Program-made: the position numbers and the translations under genes
Shown here: positions 34,063 to 41,853 of the stretch, in pieces
How positions within the stretch are numbered: position 1 is the first letter of the stretch
Layout: each line of letters starts with the position of its first letter
Source of the DNA: CAWCDJ01 sp963794265
Lineage (GTDB): Bacteria; Acidobacteriota; Terriglobia; Bryobacterales; Bryobacteraceae
Assembly: GCA_963794265.1 (NCBI GenBank)
Contig: CAWCDJ010000003.1
Coordinates: 372,001 to 436,000, forward strand
Reading direction: 5' to 3'
DNA: 64,000 nucleotides
The notes under the pieces: model-generated
Told to the model about the DNA's origin: nothing
Seen by the model: only the letters and a program-made list of their open reading frames with translations
Database searches by the model: none

Positions 34063-36453
34063 ATGGCGCTGCTGAAGCGGGTTCTCAAGGCACTTCCGCT
34101 ACTTCTTATTTCACCGCTGGTGATGGTGTTCGCGATGCTCGCGCTGGCGGCGGCGGACTTGTGGAGCAAGCTCGTTCCGGCGCGCTCCCACCCGTCTTCA
34201 CAGAGCCGCGACCGTGAGGGAGCGGGCACCGCCGCTTCCGTCGTGATCCCGAACTGGAACGGCCGTGACCTGCTCGAAAAATACCTGCCCTCGGTGATCG
34301 AGGCGATGGCCGGGAATACGGAAAACGAAATCATCGTCGTGGACAACGGCTCGAGCGATGGCAGCGCGGAGTTCGTGCGATTCAGGTTTCCCTCCGTGAA
34401 AGTGCTGGCATTGCCGCGGAACCTGGGGTTCGGCGGCGGCTCGAACGCAGGCTTCCAGGCGGCGCGAAACGGGATCGTGGTCCTGCTGAACAGCGATATG
34501 CGCGTGGATGCGGGGTTCCTGGCGCCGCTCGTCGAAGGTTTTCGCGATCCGGACGTGTTCTCCGTATCCTGCCAGATTTTCTTCAGCGACCCCGGGAAAT
34601 TGCGGGAAGAGACCGGGCTGACTCAAGGCTGGTGGCAGGATGGGGCGCTGCGCGTCAGGCATCGCGACGATCCGGCCGTCGAGGACCTCTATCCGTGCTT
34701 CTACGGAGGCGGCGGATCGTGCGCCTTCGACCGGCAGAAGTTTGTGGAACTCGGCGGCTTCGACCACCTGCTCGCGCCGTTCTACCTGGAAGACACGGAC
34801 CTGGGGTACCTGGCGTGGAAGCGCGGATGGAAGGTGCTCTACCAGCCGCGCAGTATCGTGTTCCACGAGCACCGGGGGACCATCGGCCGGAAGTTCTCGA
34901 AAGAATACATCCAGGCGGTGCTGCAAAAGAATTTCCTGCTGTTCTGCTGGAAGAACATCCACGAATGGCCGCGGCTTCTCTCGCATTTCGCCTTCACGTG
35001 GGCCGGGGCGCTACTGGCGGTGGTCTTTGGGGACGTTCCGGGCCGTCCCGATTTTTGGGCGTTGTGGCGGGCGTTCCGGCAACTACCGCGGGCCATGCAG
35101 TCGCGCCGCCGGGCCAGAGCGCTGGCGCGCATCACCGATACCGAGGCATTTCGGCGGCCGCTGGGCGGGTACTTTCGGGACCGCTTCGACAGCATGGAAA
35201 CGGCGGCGGATACGCTGCGCGTGCTGTTCGTTTCGCCCTATCCGATTTGCCCGCCGGTTCACGGCGGCGGCGTCTTTATGTACCAGACGCTGCGGGAAAT
35301 GGCGAAACTCGCCGAGGTCCATGTGGTGGAACTCCTGGATTACCCGTGGCAGGCCTCGGAAAATGAGGAACTGCGGCGCATCTGCGCTTCGGCGGAGTGG
35401 CTGGTGCGGCCCGGTGGAGAAGTCCGCGGCGCCGGCTCGATGAGGCCGTACGCCGTGCGGGAGATCGCGATCGACGATCTGGAATGGCTGATCCACCGGC
35501 AGATGTACCTGAAGCGGATCGACATCGTGCAACTCGAATACACACCCATGGCGCAATACCGCGGCGAGTACCGGCGCATTCCGTGCGCCCTGTTCGAGCA
35601 CGACGTCTACTTCCAGTCGATTGCGCGCGGCCTGGGCCATTTCCAGGGGTTGGTGGGAGAGATCAAGGCGCGAATGGAGTATCTGAAGGCGCTGCGCTAC
35701 GAAATCCGCTGGCTGCCGAAGTTCGACCAGGTGCAGGTGTGCACGCCGGCCAACCGCGATTACCTGCTCTCCTATCTGCCCAAGCTGGCGGAACGGCTTC
35801 AGGCGGGGCTGCGGGCCGGCATCGACACGTCGCGCTACCAGTTCCGCGAATGCGGGCGAGAGCCGTTCACCATGCTCTTCATCGGCAGCTTCCGGCACGA
35901 CCCGAACCGCGTGGCGATGGATTGGTTTATCAACGAGGTCATGCCGCTGATTCTGGCAAAACAACCCCTGGCACGGCTGGTGATCGCGGGTTCGGATCCG
36001 CCGCCGGCACACGCCTGGGCCAATCAATCGGGGGCCATTGACTTGCTCGGGTTCGTGGATGATATTCGCGAGGCTTTGGCACGCTATGCGGTATTCGTAT
36101 GCCCGATTCTGAGCGGGTCGGGGGTGCGGGTGAAGCTTCTCGAAGCCTTCGCCGCGGGCATTCCGGTGGTTTCGACGCACGTCGGGGCGGAGGGGCTGGC
36201 ACGGAATGACGGCGAGTTCTGCGCGCTGGCGGACGATCCGGCAGCATTCGCGGAGCGTGTGGCCGCGATGTTCGCGGATCCCGGGGAGGCGGCTTCGATG
36301 GCTGCCAGGGCGCGCGCGGAAGCGGAGGCCAATTGGGATATGCGCGCCGTCACGGGCAGGCTGGTAGCCGGCTACCGGGAGTTGGTGCGGGAGAAGCGGC
36401 ACAGCGGAGCGAAACTGCGCGTCACTTCGATTTCGGGTTCAGGTCTTTCTTGA
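34063..36453 (+). CDS. Dual glycosyltransferase, GT2 fused to GT4
   Basis: 796 residues beginning one base after the methyltransferase stop. A hydrophobic N-terminus (~9-33) is followed by a GT2 domain (~58-300): VVIPNWNGRDLLE, VVDNGSSDGS, LLNSDM and FYLEDTDLGY. Residues ~385-770 are a GT-B transferase: LRVLFVSPYPICPPVHGGG, LFIGSFRHDPN, DLLGFVDDI and the donor site GSGVRVKLLEAFAAGIPVV. Two sugar additions by one chain are likely. Residues ~46-56 (QSRDREGAG) come from dispersed repeat A between the helix and the GT2 domain. The last 32 bases overlap a convergent gene. Confidence 0.93.
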   Translation: MALLKRVLKALPLLLISPLVMVFAMLALAAADLWSKLVPARSHPSSQSRDREGAGTAASVVIPNWNGRDLLEKYLPSVIEAMAGNTENEIIVVDNGSSDGSAEFVRFRFPSVKVLALPRNLGFGGGSNAGFQAARNGIVVLLNSDMRVDAGFLAPLVEGFRDPDVFSVSCQIFFSDPGKLREETGLTQGWWQDGALRVRHRDDPAVEDLYPCFYGGGGSCAFDRQKFVELGGFDHLLAPFYLEDTDLGYLAWKRGWKVLYQPRSIVFHEHRGTIGRKFSKEYIQAVLQKNFLLFCWKNIHEWPRLLSHFAFTWAGALLAVVFGDVPGRPDFWALWRAFRQLPRAMQSRRRARALARITDTEAFRRPLGGYFRDRFDSMETAADTLRVLFVSPYPICPPVHGGGVFMYQTLREMAKLAEVHVVELLDYPWQASENEELRRICASAEWLVRPGGEVRGAGSMRPYAVREIAIDDLEWLIHRQMYLKRIDIVQLEYTPMAQYRGEYRRIPCALFEHDVYFQSIARGLGHFQGLVGEIKARMEYLKALRYEIRWLPKFDQVQVCTPANRDYLLSYLPKLAERLQAGLRAGIDTSRYQFRECGREPFTMLFIGSFRHDPNRVAMDWFINEVMPLILAKQPLARLVIAGSDPPPAHAWANQSGAIDLLGFVDDIREALARYAVFVCPILSGSGVRVKLLEAFAAGIPVVSTHVGAEGLARNDGEFCALADDPAAFAERVAAMFADPGEAASMAARARAEAEANWDMRAVTGRLVAGYRELVREKRHSGAKLRVTSISGSGLS
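34199..34228 (+). repeat. Dispersed repeat A, copy 2 (in glycosyltransferase gene)
   Basis: Thirty bases identical to the reverse complement of 10091-10120. It is read in the same frame as in the anti-sigma gene and gives the same peptide QSRDREGAG, located in a linker between a membrane segment and a folded domain. This supports insertion of a mobile or REP-like element tolerated in a flexible region. Confidence 0.95.
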
Positions 36454-36964
36454 GGCGGCTCACTATGTCGGAGGCGGTGCGATTGAGTTCCTTGACGGTG
36501 TTGCTCTTCGACGGGTCGAAGGTGGACCAGATGACCTCGCGCGACTTGGCTTCCACCAGGAAGATGGTACCCTTGCCGCGCCCGAAACTGGACGTGAGCG
36601 CCGGGTTTTCGAGCTTGTTTACGGGCTCGGTAAACGCAACCACGGCTTTTGGGGTGGCGTCCTTTTCGTCCTTACTCTCCGGCTTGACGGGTTTTTCCGG
36701 TTCCTGCGGTTCCGCTTCCTTGGGGCTCGGGGAAAAGCTTTCGAGCCGGATCTGGAAGGCCTCTCCGATGCGGTCGGTGAGAACGGCATCGGCCAGTTTG
36801 GGATCGGTGACGATCTGGAAGACGTGGTCCGAGGCGAGCCGGCTGGCCAGGTACTGGTCGAACCCGCGGGCCATCGGCATGACGTACACGGTCTTCACGC
36901 TGCCCAGGTCGGCGCCGCAGAGCAGAACGGCGGAGCCGCACAGAAGGAACCACAGCCTCTTCAT
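36422..36964 (-). CDS. Exported hypothetical protein
   Basis: 180 residues from the ATG at 36964 (MKRLWFLLCGSAVLLCGADL); an ATG at 36973 adds three. A signal peptide ends around residue 20. The mature part has a beta/alpha region (VKTVYVMPMARGFDQYLASR), a Glu/Lys/Pro linker and a C-terminal stretch with IFLVEAKSREVIWSTFDPS, a pattern seen in small exported acidobacterial proteins. It is transcribed against the glycan cluster and overlaps its neighbour by 32 bases. Function unknown. Confidence 0.7.
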   Translation of the reverse strand: MKRLWFLLCGSAVLLCGADLGSVKTVYVMPMARGFDQYLASRLASDHVFQIVTDPKLADAVLTDRIGEAFQIRLESFSPSPKEAEPQEPEKPVKPESKDEKDATPKAVVAFTEPVNKLENPALTSSFGRGKGTIFLVEAKSREVIWSTFDPSKSNTVKELNRTASDIVSRLKKDLNPKSK

Positions 36965-37014
36965 CGCTACCATAATAATATCCAGACGCCCGGCGGGGCC
37001 AAAAAGTCGGAACC

Positions 37015-37689
37015 ATGTATAAGGGGCAAACGATCACTGTCATTATCCCTTGCCTCAATGAAGAGCAGGGCATCGAGAAGGTGCTGCGCGCCATGCCGGA
37101 GTTCGTGGACGAGATCATCGTCGTGGATAACGACTCGACCGACCGCACCTCGGAGGTGGCGGCGGCGCTGGGGGCCAAGGTGATCCGCGAGCAGGTGCGG
37201 GGCTATGGACGCAGCTACAAGCGCGGATTCGCCGTGGCCACGAAAGACCTGATCGTGACGCTCGACGGGGACCATAGCTATCCGGCGGACGCACTCTCCT
37301 ACCTGATCGAAGCCTTCCTGCACCTGGACGTGGATTTCCTGAACGCTTCGCGGTTCCCGGTCCGGGATCGCCAGTCCATGAGCTTCAAGCACAAACTCGG
37401 CAACCTGGTGCTGTCGCTGGCCATGTCTCTGCTGTTTTTCCGCTGGGTGCGGGATTCGCAGTCGGGCATGTGGGTGTTTCGGCGGTCCATTCTGAAGGAG
37501 ATGAAACTGGAGTCGGACGGAATGGCCTTTTCCGAAGAGATCAAGATCGAGGCTCTGCGCAACTCGCGAATCCGGTTCGGTGAGATTTCGATCCTGTACT
37601 CCTCGCGGCTGGGCGAGAAGAAGCTGAACCCGTGGCGGGACGGGATGCAGAACCTCACGTTCCTCGCGAAGAAGCGCCTTCTGCGATGA
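37015..37689 (+). CDS. GT2 glycosyltransferase (dolichol-phosphate mannosyltransferase-like)
   Basis: 224 residues. TVIIPCLNEEQGIEKVL, VVDNDSTDRT, LDGDHSYP and RDSQSGMWVFRR match the DPM1/undecaprenyl-phosphate sugar transferase type. A hydrophobic stretch (GNLVLSLAMSLLFF) may contact the membrane. It transfers a hexose from a nucleotide sugar to a polyprenyl phosphate. Its stop overlaps the next gene as ATGA (37686-37689). Confidence 0.9.
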   Translation: MYKGQTITVIIPCLNEEQGIEKVLRAMPEFVDEIIVVDNDSTDRTSEVAAALGAKVIREQVRGYGRSYKRGFAVATKDLIVTLDGDHSYPADALSYLIEAFLHLDVDFLNASRFPVRDRQSMSFKHKLGNLVLSLAMSLLFFRWVRDSQSGMWVFRRSILKEMKLESDGMAFSEEIKIEALRNSRIRFGEISILYSSRLGEKKLNPWRDGMQNLTFLAKKRLLR

Positions 37690-38669
37690 GCCTGGCCGCC
37701 ATCGTTCCGGTTTGGAACGGCCGTCCGCTTCTCGAGAGACTGCTGGCGAGCCTGGCGCAACAGACGCTGCCGGCGGACGAACTGCTGGTGGTGGATAACG
37801 GCTCGACCGACGGCGCTCCGGAGGCGGCACGCGCGTGCGGCGCGCGGGTGATCGAGATGGGCCGCAATGCCGGCTTCGCAGCCGCCGTGAATCGCGGCAT
37901 CCGCGAGGCCCGCGCCGGGTGGATCGCGGTGCTGAACAGCGACGTGGAACTGGCGCCGGATTATTTCGCGCTGCTGACGGCCAGCCGCGAATGGTTCGCC
38001 ACCGGCAAAATTCTCGCGGCGAGCGCGCCGGAATTGATCGACGGCGCCTTCGACCTGGTGTGCCGCGGCGGCACGGCATGGCGCGGCGGAAACGGGTGCG
38101 CGGATGGGCCGGCTTGGGCCGCGCGGCGCCGCATCTGGTCCGCTCCGTGGACGGCGGCGGTATTCCGCGCGGAGCTTTTCGAAAAGACCGGACTCCTCGA
38201 AGAACGATTCGAATCGTACCTGGAAGATGTGGAGTTCGGGCTGCGCTGCGCCGGGCTGGGTCTGGCCGGAGAGTATGTGCCGGAGGCGGTGGCTTGGCAT
38301 CGCGGAAGCGCCACGCTCGGCCGCTGGCATCCGGAAACGGTGCGCCGCATGTCCCGCAACCAGGTCTGGCTTCTTGCGCGGCACTATTCGCGGCCTGACT
38401 TGCTCGGCTGCTGGTGGCCGGCGGCGGTCGCGCAGTTACTCTGGGGCGCGGTTGCTTTGCGGCATGGAGCGGGCTTCGCATGGCTCAAGGGCAAGCTTCA
38501 GGGCCTGAGCGGCTTTGCCGAGATTCGTCAGAAGCGTGAGAATCCTCACTTATCGCTGCGGGAGCACTTGCTGGCGAATGAGTCCCTGATCCAGGAAATT
38601 CAGTCCACCTCGGGACCCGATAATTACTGGAGACTGTATTTCTTACTTACCACCCGTGAGGCAAAGTGA
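37686..38669 (+). CDS. GT2 family glycosyltransferase
   Basis: 327 residues from the ATG at 37686, in a 4-base overlap with the preceding gene. Motifs: AAIVPVWNGRPLLERLLASL, LLVVDNGSTDGAPEA, GFAAAVNRGI, LNSDVEL and the acceptor-side YLEDVEFGLRCA. This is the rhamnosyl/N-glycosyltransferase-like GT2 subgroup with inverting mechanism. The C-terminus has an amphipathic segment but no clear membrane helix. It is part of the surface-glycan cluster; sugar and acceptor are unknown. Confidence 0.9.
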   Translation: MSLAAIVPVWNGRPLLERLLASLAQQTLPADELLVVDNGSTDGAPEAARACGARVIEMGRNAGFAAAVNRGIREARAGWIAVLNSDVELAPDYFALLTASREWFATGKILAASAPELIDGAFDLVCRGGTAWRGGNGCADGPAWAARRRIWSAPWTAAVFRAELFEKTGLLEERFESYLEDVEFGLRCAGLGLAGEYVPEAVAWHRGSATLGRWHPETVRRMSRNQVWLLARHYSRPDLLGCWWPAAVAQLLWGAVALRHGAGFAWLKGKLQGLSGFAEIRQKRENPHLSLREHLLANESLIQEIQSTSGPDNYWRLYFLLTTREAK

Positions 38670-38672
38670 CAC

Positions 38673-39617
38673 ATGCACGGCATCGGAGTGGTCATCGTCA
38701 CTTATAATTCCGGGGCCGAGATCGGCGCGTGCCTGGATGCATTGAGAAGAACAGATGCGCAAGTTGTCGTAGTGGATAATGCATCGAGCGACGGAACGAC
38801 AGACATCGTGAAAGGCCGCGGCGCGCAATTGATTGCAAATTCCAACAATCGTGGATTTGCCGCCGCCGTAAATCAAGGATTTGCCCTATTGAATTGCGAA
38901 TTCATCCTGATTTTGAACCCGGACTCTGTTCTGCAAAGCGGTTTGGAGGCATTGCGGGACGCATGTGCGCTGCCCGGCGCGGGCGCCGCCGGAGGACAAC
39001 TGCTCAGCCCGGAAGGCATACCTCAGGTCGGCTTCATGGTTCGCGGCTTTCCCACGGTGGCGGCGCTTGCTTTGGAATCTCTTTTGCTTAACCGGATCTG
39101 GCCGACGAATCCGGTGAATCGAAAGTATCGTGGTTTAGGGTTGGACTACGCCTCGCGTACCGAGGTGGACCAACCGGCGGGTGCATTTCTGATGGTTCGA
39201 CGCACGGTATGGGAAGAACTGGGCGGATTTGACGAAGGATTTTATCCGCTCTGGTTCGAAGACGTGGATTTCTGCCGCCGCGTGGCATATCGGGGATATC
39301 GCTTGTACTACGAACCGCAGGCTGTGGCGAAACACACGGGCGCACACTCGATCTCGCAGTTAGGAGTAGAGTTGCGTCATTTTTACTGGTATCGTAGTCT
39401 ACTTAGGTATTCCGCCAAGCACTTCCGCCCGGGGGCCCTGCGGGTGGTGTGCCTGGCAGTCGTAACGGGCTCCCTCGTGCGTCTCCTGGTTGAACTGGCC
39501 TCGCGCCGGAGCCTTAAGCCCCTTGCAGGTTACAGTAAGGTCGTTAGGCTCGCCAGCCGATGCCTGGTCTTCGGCTGGAGGGACGGAGCAATTCTCTCCA
39601 GTCCCGTTTCACAGTAA
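38673..39617 (+). CDS. GT2 family glycosyltransferase, AT-richer than neighbours
   Basis: 314 residues. VVIVTYNSGAEIGACLDAL, VVVVDNASSDGTTDIV, NNRGFAAAVNQGF, LNPDS and LWFEDVDFCRRVAY are classic GT2 motifs. The C-terminal ~80 residues include a hydrophobic segment (LRVVCLAVVTGSLVRLLVEL). The first ~600 bases use more A/T third positions than the flanking glycosyltransferases (for example AATTGATTGCAAATTCC), suggesting separate acquisition. It follows the previous gene after three bases. Confidence 0.9.
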   Translation: MHGIGVVIVTYNSGAEIGACLDALRRTDAQVVVVDNASSDGTTDIVKGRGAQLIANSNNRGFAAAVNQGFALLNCEFILILNPDSVLQSGLEALRDACALPGAGAAGGQLLSPEGIPQVGFMVRGFPTVAALALESLLLNRIWPTNPVNRKYRGLGLDYASRTEVDQPAGAFLMVRRTVWEELGGFDEGFYPLWFEDVDFCRRVAYRGYRLYYEPQAVAKHTGAHSISQLGVELRHFYWYRSLLRYSAKHFRPGALRVVCLAVVTGSLVRLLVELASRRSLKPLAGYSKVVRLASRCLVFGWRDGAILSSPVSQ

Positions 39618-39656
39618 ACACGGAAGTACGGCAAGTTCGAACTCAGGTTCCTGTTC

Positions 39657-40706
39657 ATGGCGCACAACGACTTTGTGTCCGTTACGCTAGTAACCTATAA
39701 CAGCGGCCGCTTCATTAAGCGGTGTCTCGAATCTGTTCTGGCGCAGAAGTACCCGCGGCGGGAAATCATCGTCGTCGACAATGCGTCGACCGACGGCACC
39801 GTAGATATCCTCGAACAGTTCGAAGACCGTGTTCACGTTTACTATAACGACGAGAATGTGGGGTTCGCCGCGGCGCAGAACCAGGCCATTCGCGCGGCCG
39901 ATGGAGACTGGGTGCTGACATTGAATCCGGACGTCCTGCTGCTGCCGGAGTTCATTCAGTCGCTCGTGGACGCGGGGCAACTCGACCCGCAGGTGGGTTC
40001 GGTATGCGGCAAGCTGCTGACCATGACGGCGCACTTCGAGATTCCGGAGAAGCCCGTGGTGGATTCGACCGGAATCTATTTCAACCCCATGCTGAGGCAC
40101 CTGGATCGCGGCAGCCAGGAAGTGGATAACGGCCACTACCTGCGGTACGAATACGTATTCGGCGCCACGGCCGCGGCGGCGCTCTACCGGCGCGCCATGA
40201 TCGACGACATCTCGCTCGACGGCGAATTCTTCGACTCCGATTTTTTCGTTTACCGCGAAGACGCGGACGTCGCCTGGCGGGGTCAGTTGATGGGATGGAA
40301 ATGCCTCTATGTGCCGTACGCGCGGGGGTATCACGTTCGCAAGGTGCTGCCCGGGAACCGGCGCGCGCTGCCGGACGCCATCAACATGCACTCGGTGAAG
40401 AACCGGTTCCTGATGCGGCTGAAAAACATCTCGCCCGACCTGTATCGCCGCAACTGGTTTTCGATCACCGTGCGCGACGCGGTTGTGGTGGGGTGCTGCC
40501 TGCTGTGGGAGCACAGTTCGCTCAAAGCGTTCTGGTTTCTGGGCCGGAACCTGCGCCGGGTCATCGGCAAACGCCGGTTGATTCAGTCCGCCAAGCGCGT
40601 GGACGATCAGTACATCGCGAGTTGGTTTCAGTACCGGCCCGTCAGCAAGCAGGCGCCGAAGAAGATGGCGCGGATGCTTTCCCGATCGGAAGCGGCGAAA
40701 ATGTAA
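39657..40706 (+). CDS. GT2 family glycosyltransferase
   Basis: 349 residues. VSVTLVTYNSGRFIKRCLES, IIVVDNASTDGTVDIL, NVGFAAAQNQAI, LNPDVLLL and VYREDADVAWRGQL place it in the GT2 rhamnosyltransferase-like group. A hydrophobic stretch near the C-terminus (VVVGCCLLWEHSSLKAFWFL) may attach it to the membrane, and the end is strongly basic. It is followed after one base by the TTG of the GT4 gene, indicating co-translation. Confidence 0.9.
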   Translation: MAHNDFVSVTLVTYNSGRFIKRCLESVLAQKYPRREIIVVDNASTDGTVDILEQFEDRVHVYYNDENVGFAAAQNQAIRAADGDWVLTLNPDVLLLPEFIQSLVDAGQLDPQVGSVCGKLLTMTAHFEIPEKPVVDSTGIYFNPMLRHLDRGSQEVDNGHYLRYEYVFGATAAAALYRRAMIDDISLDGEFFDSDFFVYREDADVAWRGQLMGWKCLYVPYARGYHVRKVLPGNRRALPDAINMHSVKNRFLMRLKNISPDLYRRNWFSITVRDAVVVGCCLLWEHSSLKAFWFLGRNLRRVIGKRRLIQSAKRVDDQYIASWFQYRPVSKQAPKKMARMLSRSEAAKM

Positions 40707-40707
40707 T

Positions 40708-41781
40708 TTGAGGATCGCCCTTCTCGGCACCCGCGGCATTCCCGCCAGCTACGGCGGTTTTGAGACCTTCGCGGAAGAGCTTGCCACGCGCCTTGCGGAG
40801 CGCGGACACGAAGTCACCGTGTATTGCCGCGACAAGCACGCGCCGGCGCGCTACCGCGGCGTGCGGCTGCAATATCTCCCTACCATCCGCCACAAGTACT
40901 TCGATACCCTGGTCCACACGTTTCTTTCGACCCTGCACCTGCTGGTTTATCGGATGGATGCCGCGCTCTACTGCAACGGCGCCAACGCCATCTTCACATT
41001 GGGGCCGCGGCTCACGCGGATGCCGGTGGCGCTCAACGTGGACGGCATCGAGCGCAAGCGGAAGAAGTGGAACCGGCTTGCCAAGGCGTGGTACCTGGTC
41101 TCGGAATGGCTGGCAACATTCTGTCCGACCGTGGTCGTAACGGATGCGCGAACCATCGAGCAGTACTACCGCGCCCGCTACCGCAAGCGGAGCACTTACA
41201 TTCCGTACGGCGCCGAGTTGGGCAAGGTCCCAACGTCGGCCTTGCTGGAACGGCTGGGGCTGGAGCGCGACCGCTACTTTCTTTACGTGAGCCGTATGGA
41301 GCCGGAGAATCACCCGCTCGAAGTGCGGGAAGCATTCGAGCGTGTGGAGACGCCGTTGAAGCTGGCCCTGATCGGCGACGCGCCGTACGCCGGAGAGTAT
41401 ATCCGCCGCGTCCGTGAGACCACCGACCCGAGGGTCGTGATTCCGGGCGGGATCTACGGCACGGGCTATCGGGAACTCGGCTCGCATTGTTTTGCCTACA
41501 TCCACGCGACCGAGGTCGGCGGAACGCACCCGGCGTTGATCGAAGCCATGGGCCGGGGCGCGCTGGTGCTCTACCGGAATACGCCGGAAAATGCCGAGGT
41601 GGCCGGCGGTGCCGGGATTCCGTTCGAGCCGGCCGAGTTGCCGGACAAGATCCGCTCCGTGCTGGAGATGCCCGAAGAAGAGCGGGCGCGCCTGCGGGCG
41701 AAGGCGGAACAGCGGGTCCGCGAGCGATACTCCTGGGACGCGGTAACGGATGCGTATGAGACGCTGCTGAAGGCATTGTAG
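40708..41781 (+). CDS. DUF1972/GT4 glycosyltransferase
   Basis: 357 residues from a TTG at 40708, two bases past the previous stop. The start MRIALLGTRGIPASYGGFET is the signature of DUF1972 rhamnosyl-type transferases. The second half holds RYFLYVSRMEPENH and the donor site EVGGTHPALIEAMGRGA of the GT4 fold. It would add a sugar to the glycan repeat. The stop TAG (41779-41781) is the first bases of repeat B, which forms a hairpin that may also terminate transcription of the cluster. Confidence 0.92.
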   Translation: MRIALLGTRGIPASYGGFETFAEELATRLAERGHEVTVYCRDKHAPARYRGVRLQYLPTIRHKYFDTLVHTFLSTLHLLVYRMDAALYCNGANAIFTLGPRLTRMPVALNVDGIERKRKKWNRLAKAWYLVSEWLATFCPTVVVTDARTIEQYYRARYRKRSTYIPYGAELGKVPTSALLERLGLERDRYFLYVSRMEPENHPLEVREAFERVETPLKLALIGDAPYAGEYIRRVRETTDPRVVIPGGIYGTGYRELGSHCFAYIHATEVGGTHPALIEAMGRGALVLYRNTPENAEVAGGAGIPFEPAELPDKIRSVLEMPEEERARLRAKAEQRVRERYSWDAVTDAYETLLKAL

Positions 41782-41853
41782 GGTAGGCCTCCTGGCCTGC
41801 CCGCGCGCGGAGCGCGCCTTCGGCGCGTGGGCAGACCGGGAGGTCTACCCTAC
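41778..41853. repeat. Dispersed repeat B hairpin between convergent genes
   Basis: Left arm 41778-41808 and right arm 41824-41853 are near-perfect inverted copies with only G-T type mismatches. The left arm begins GTAGGGTAGGCCTCCTGGCC, and its first 25 bases equal 57335-57359. Both ends supply TAG stop codons: 41779-41781 for the plus-strand glycosyltransferase and 41850-41852 for the minus-strand ligase. It can fold on either transcript and probably acts as a bidirectional terminator or REP element. Confidence 0.85.
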
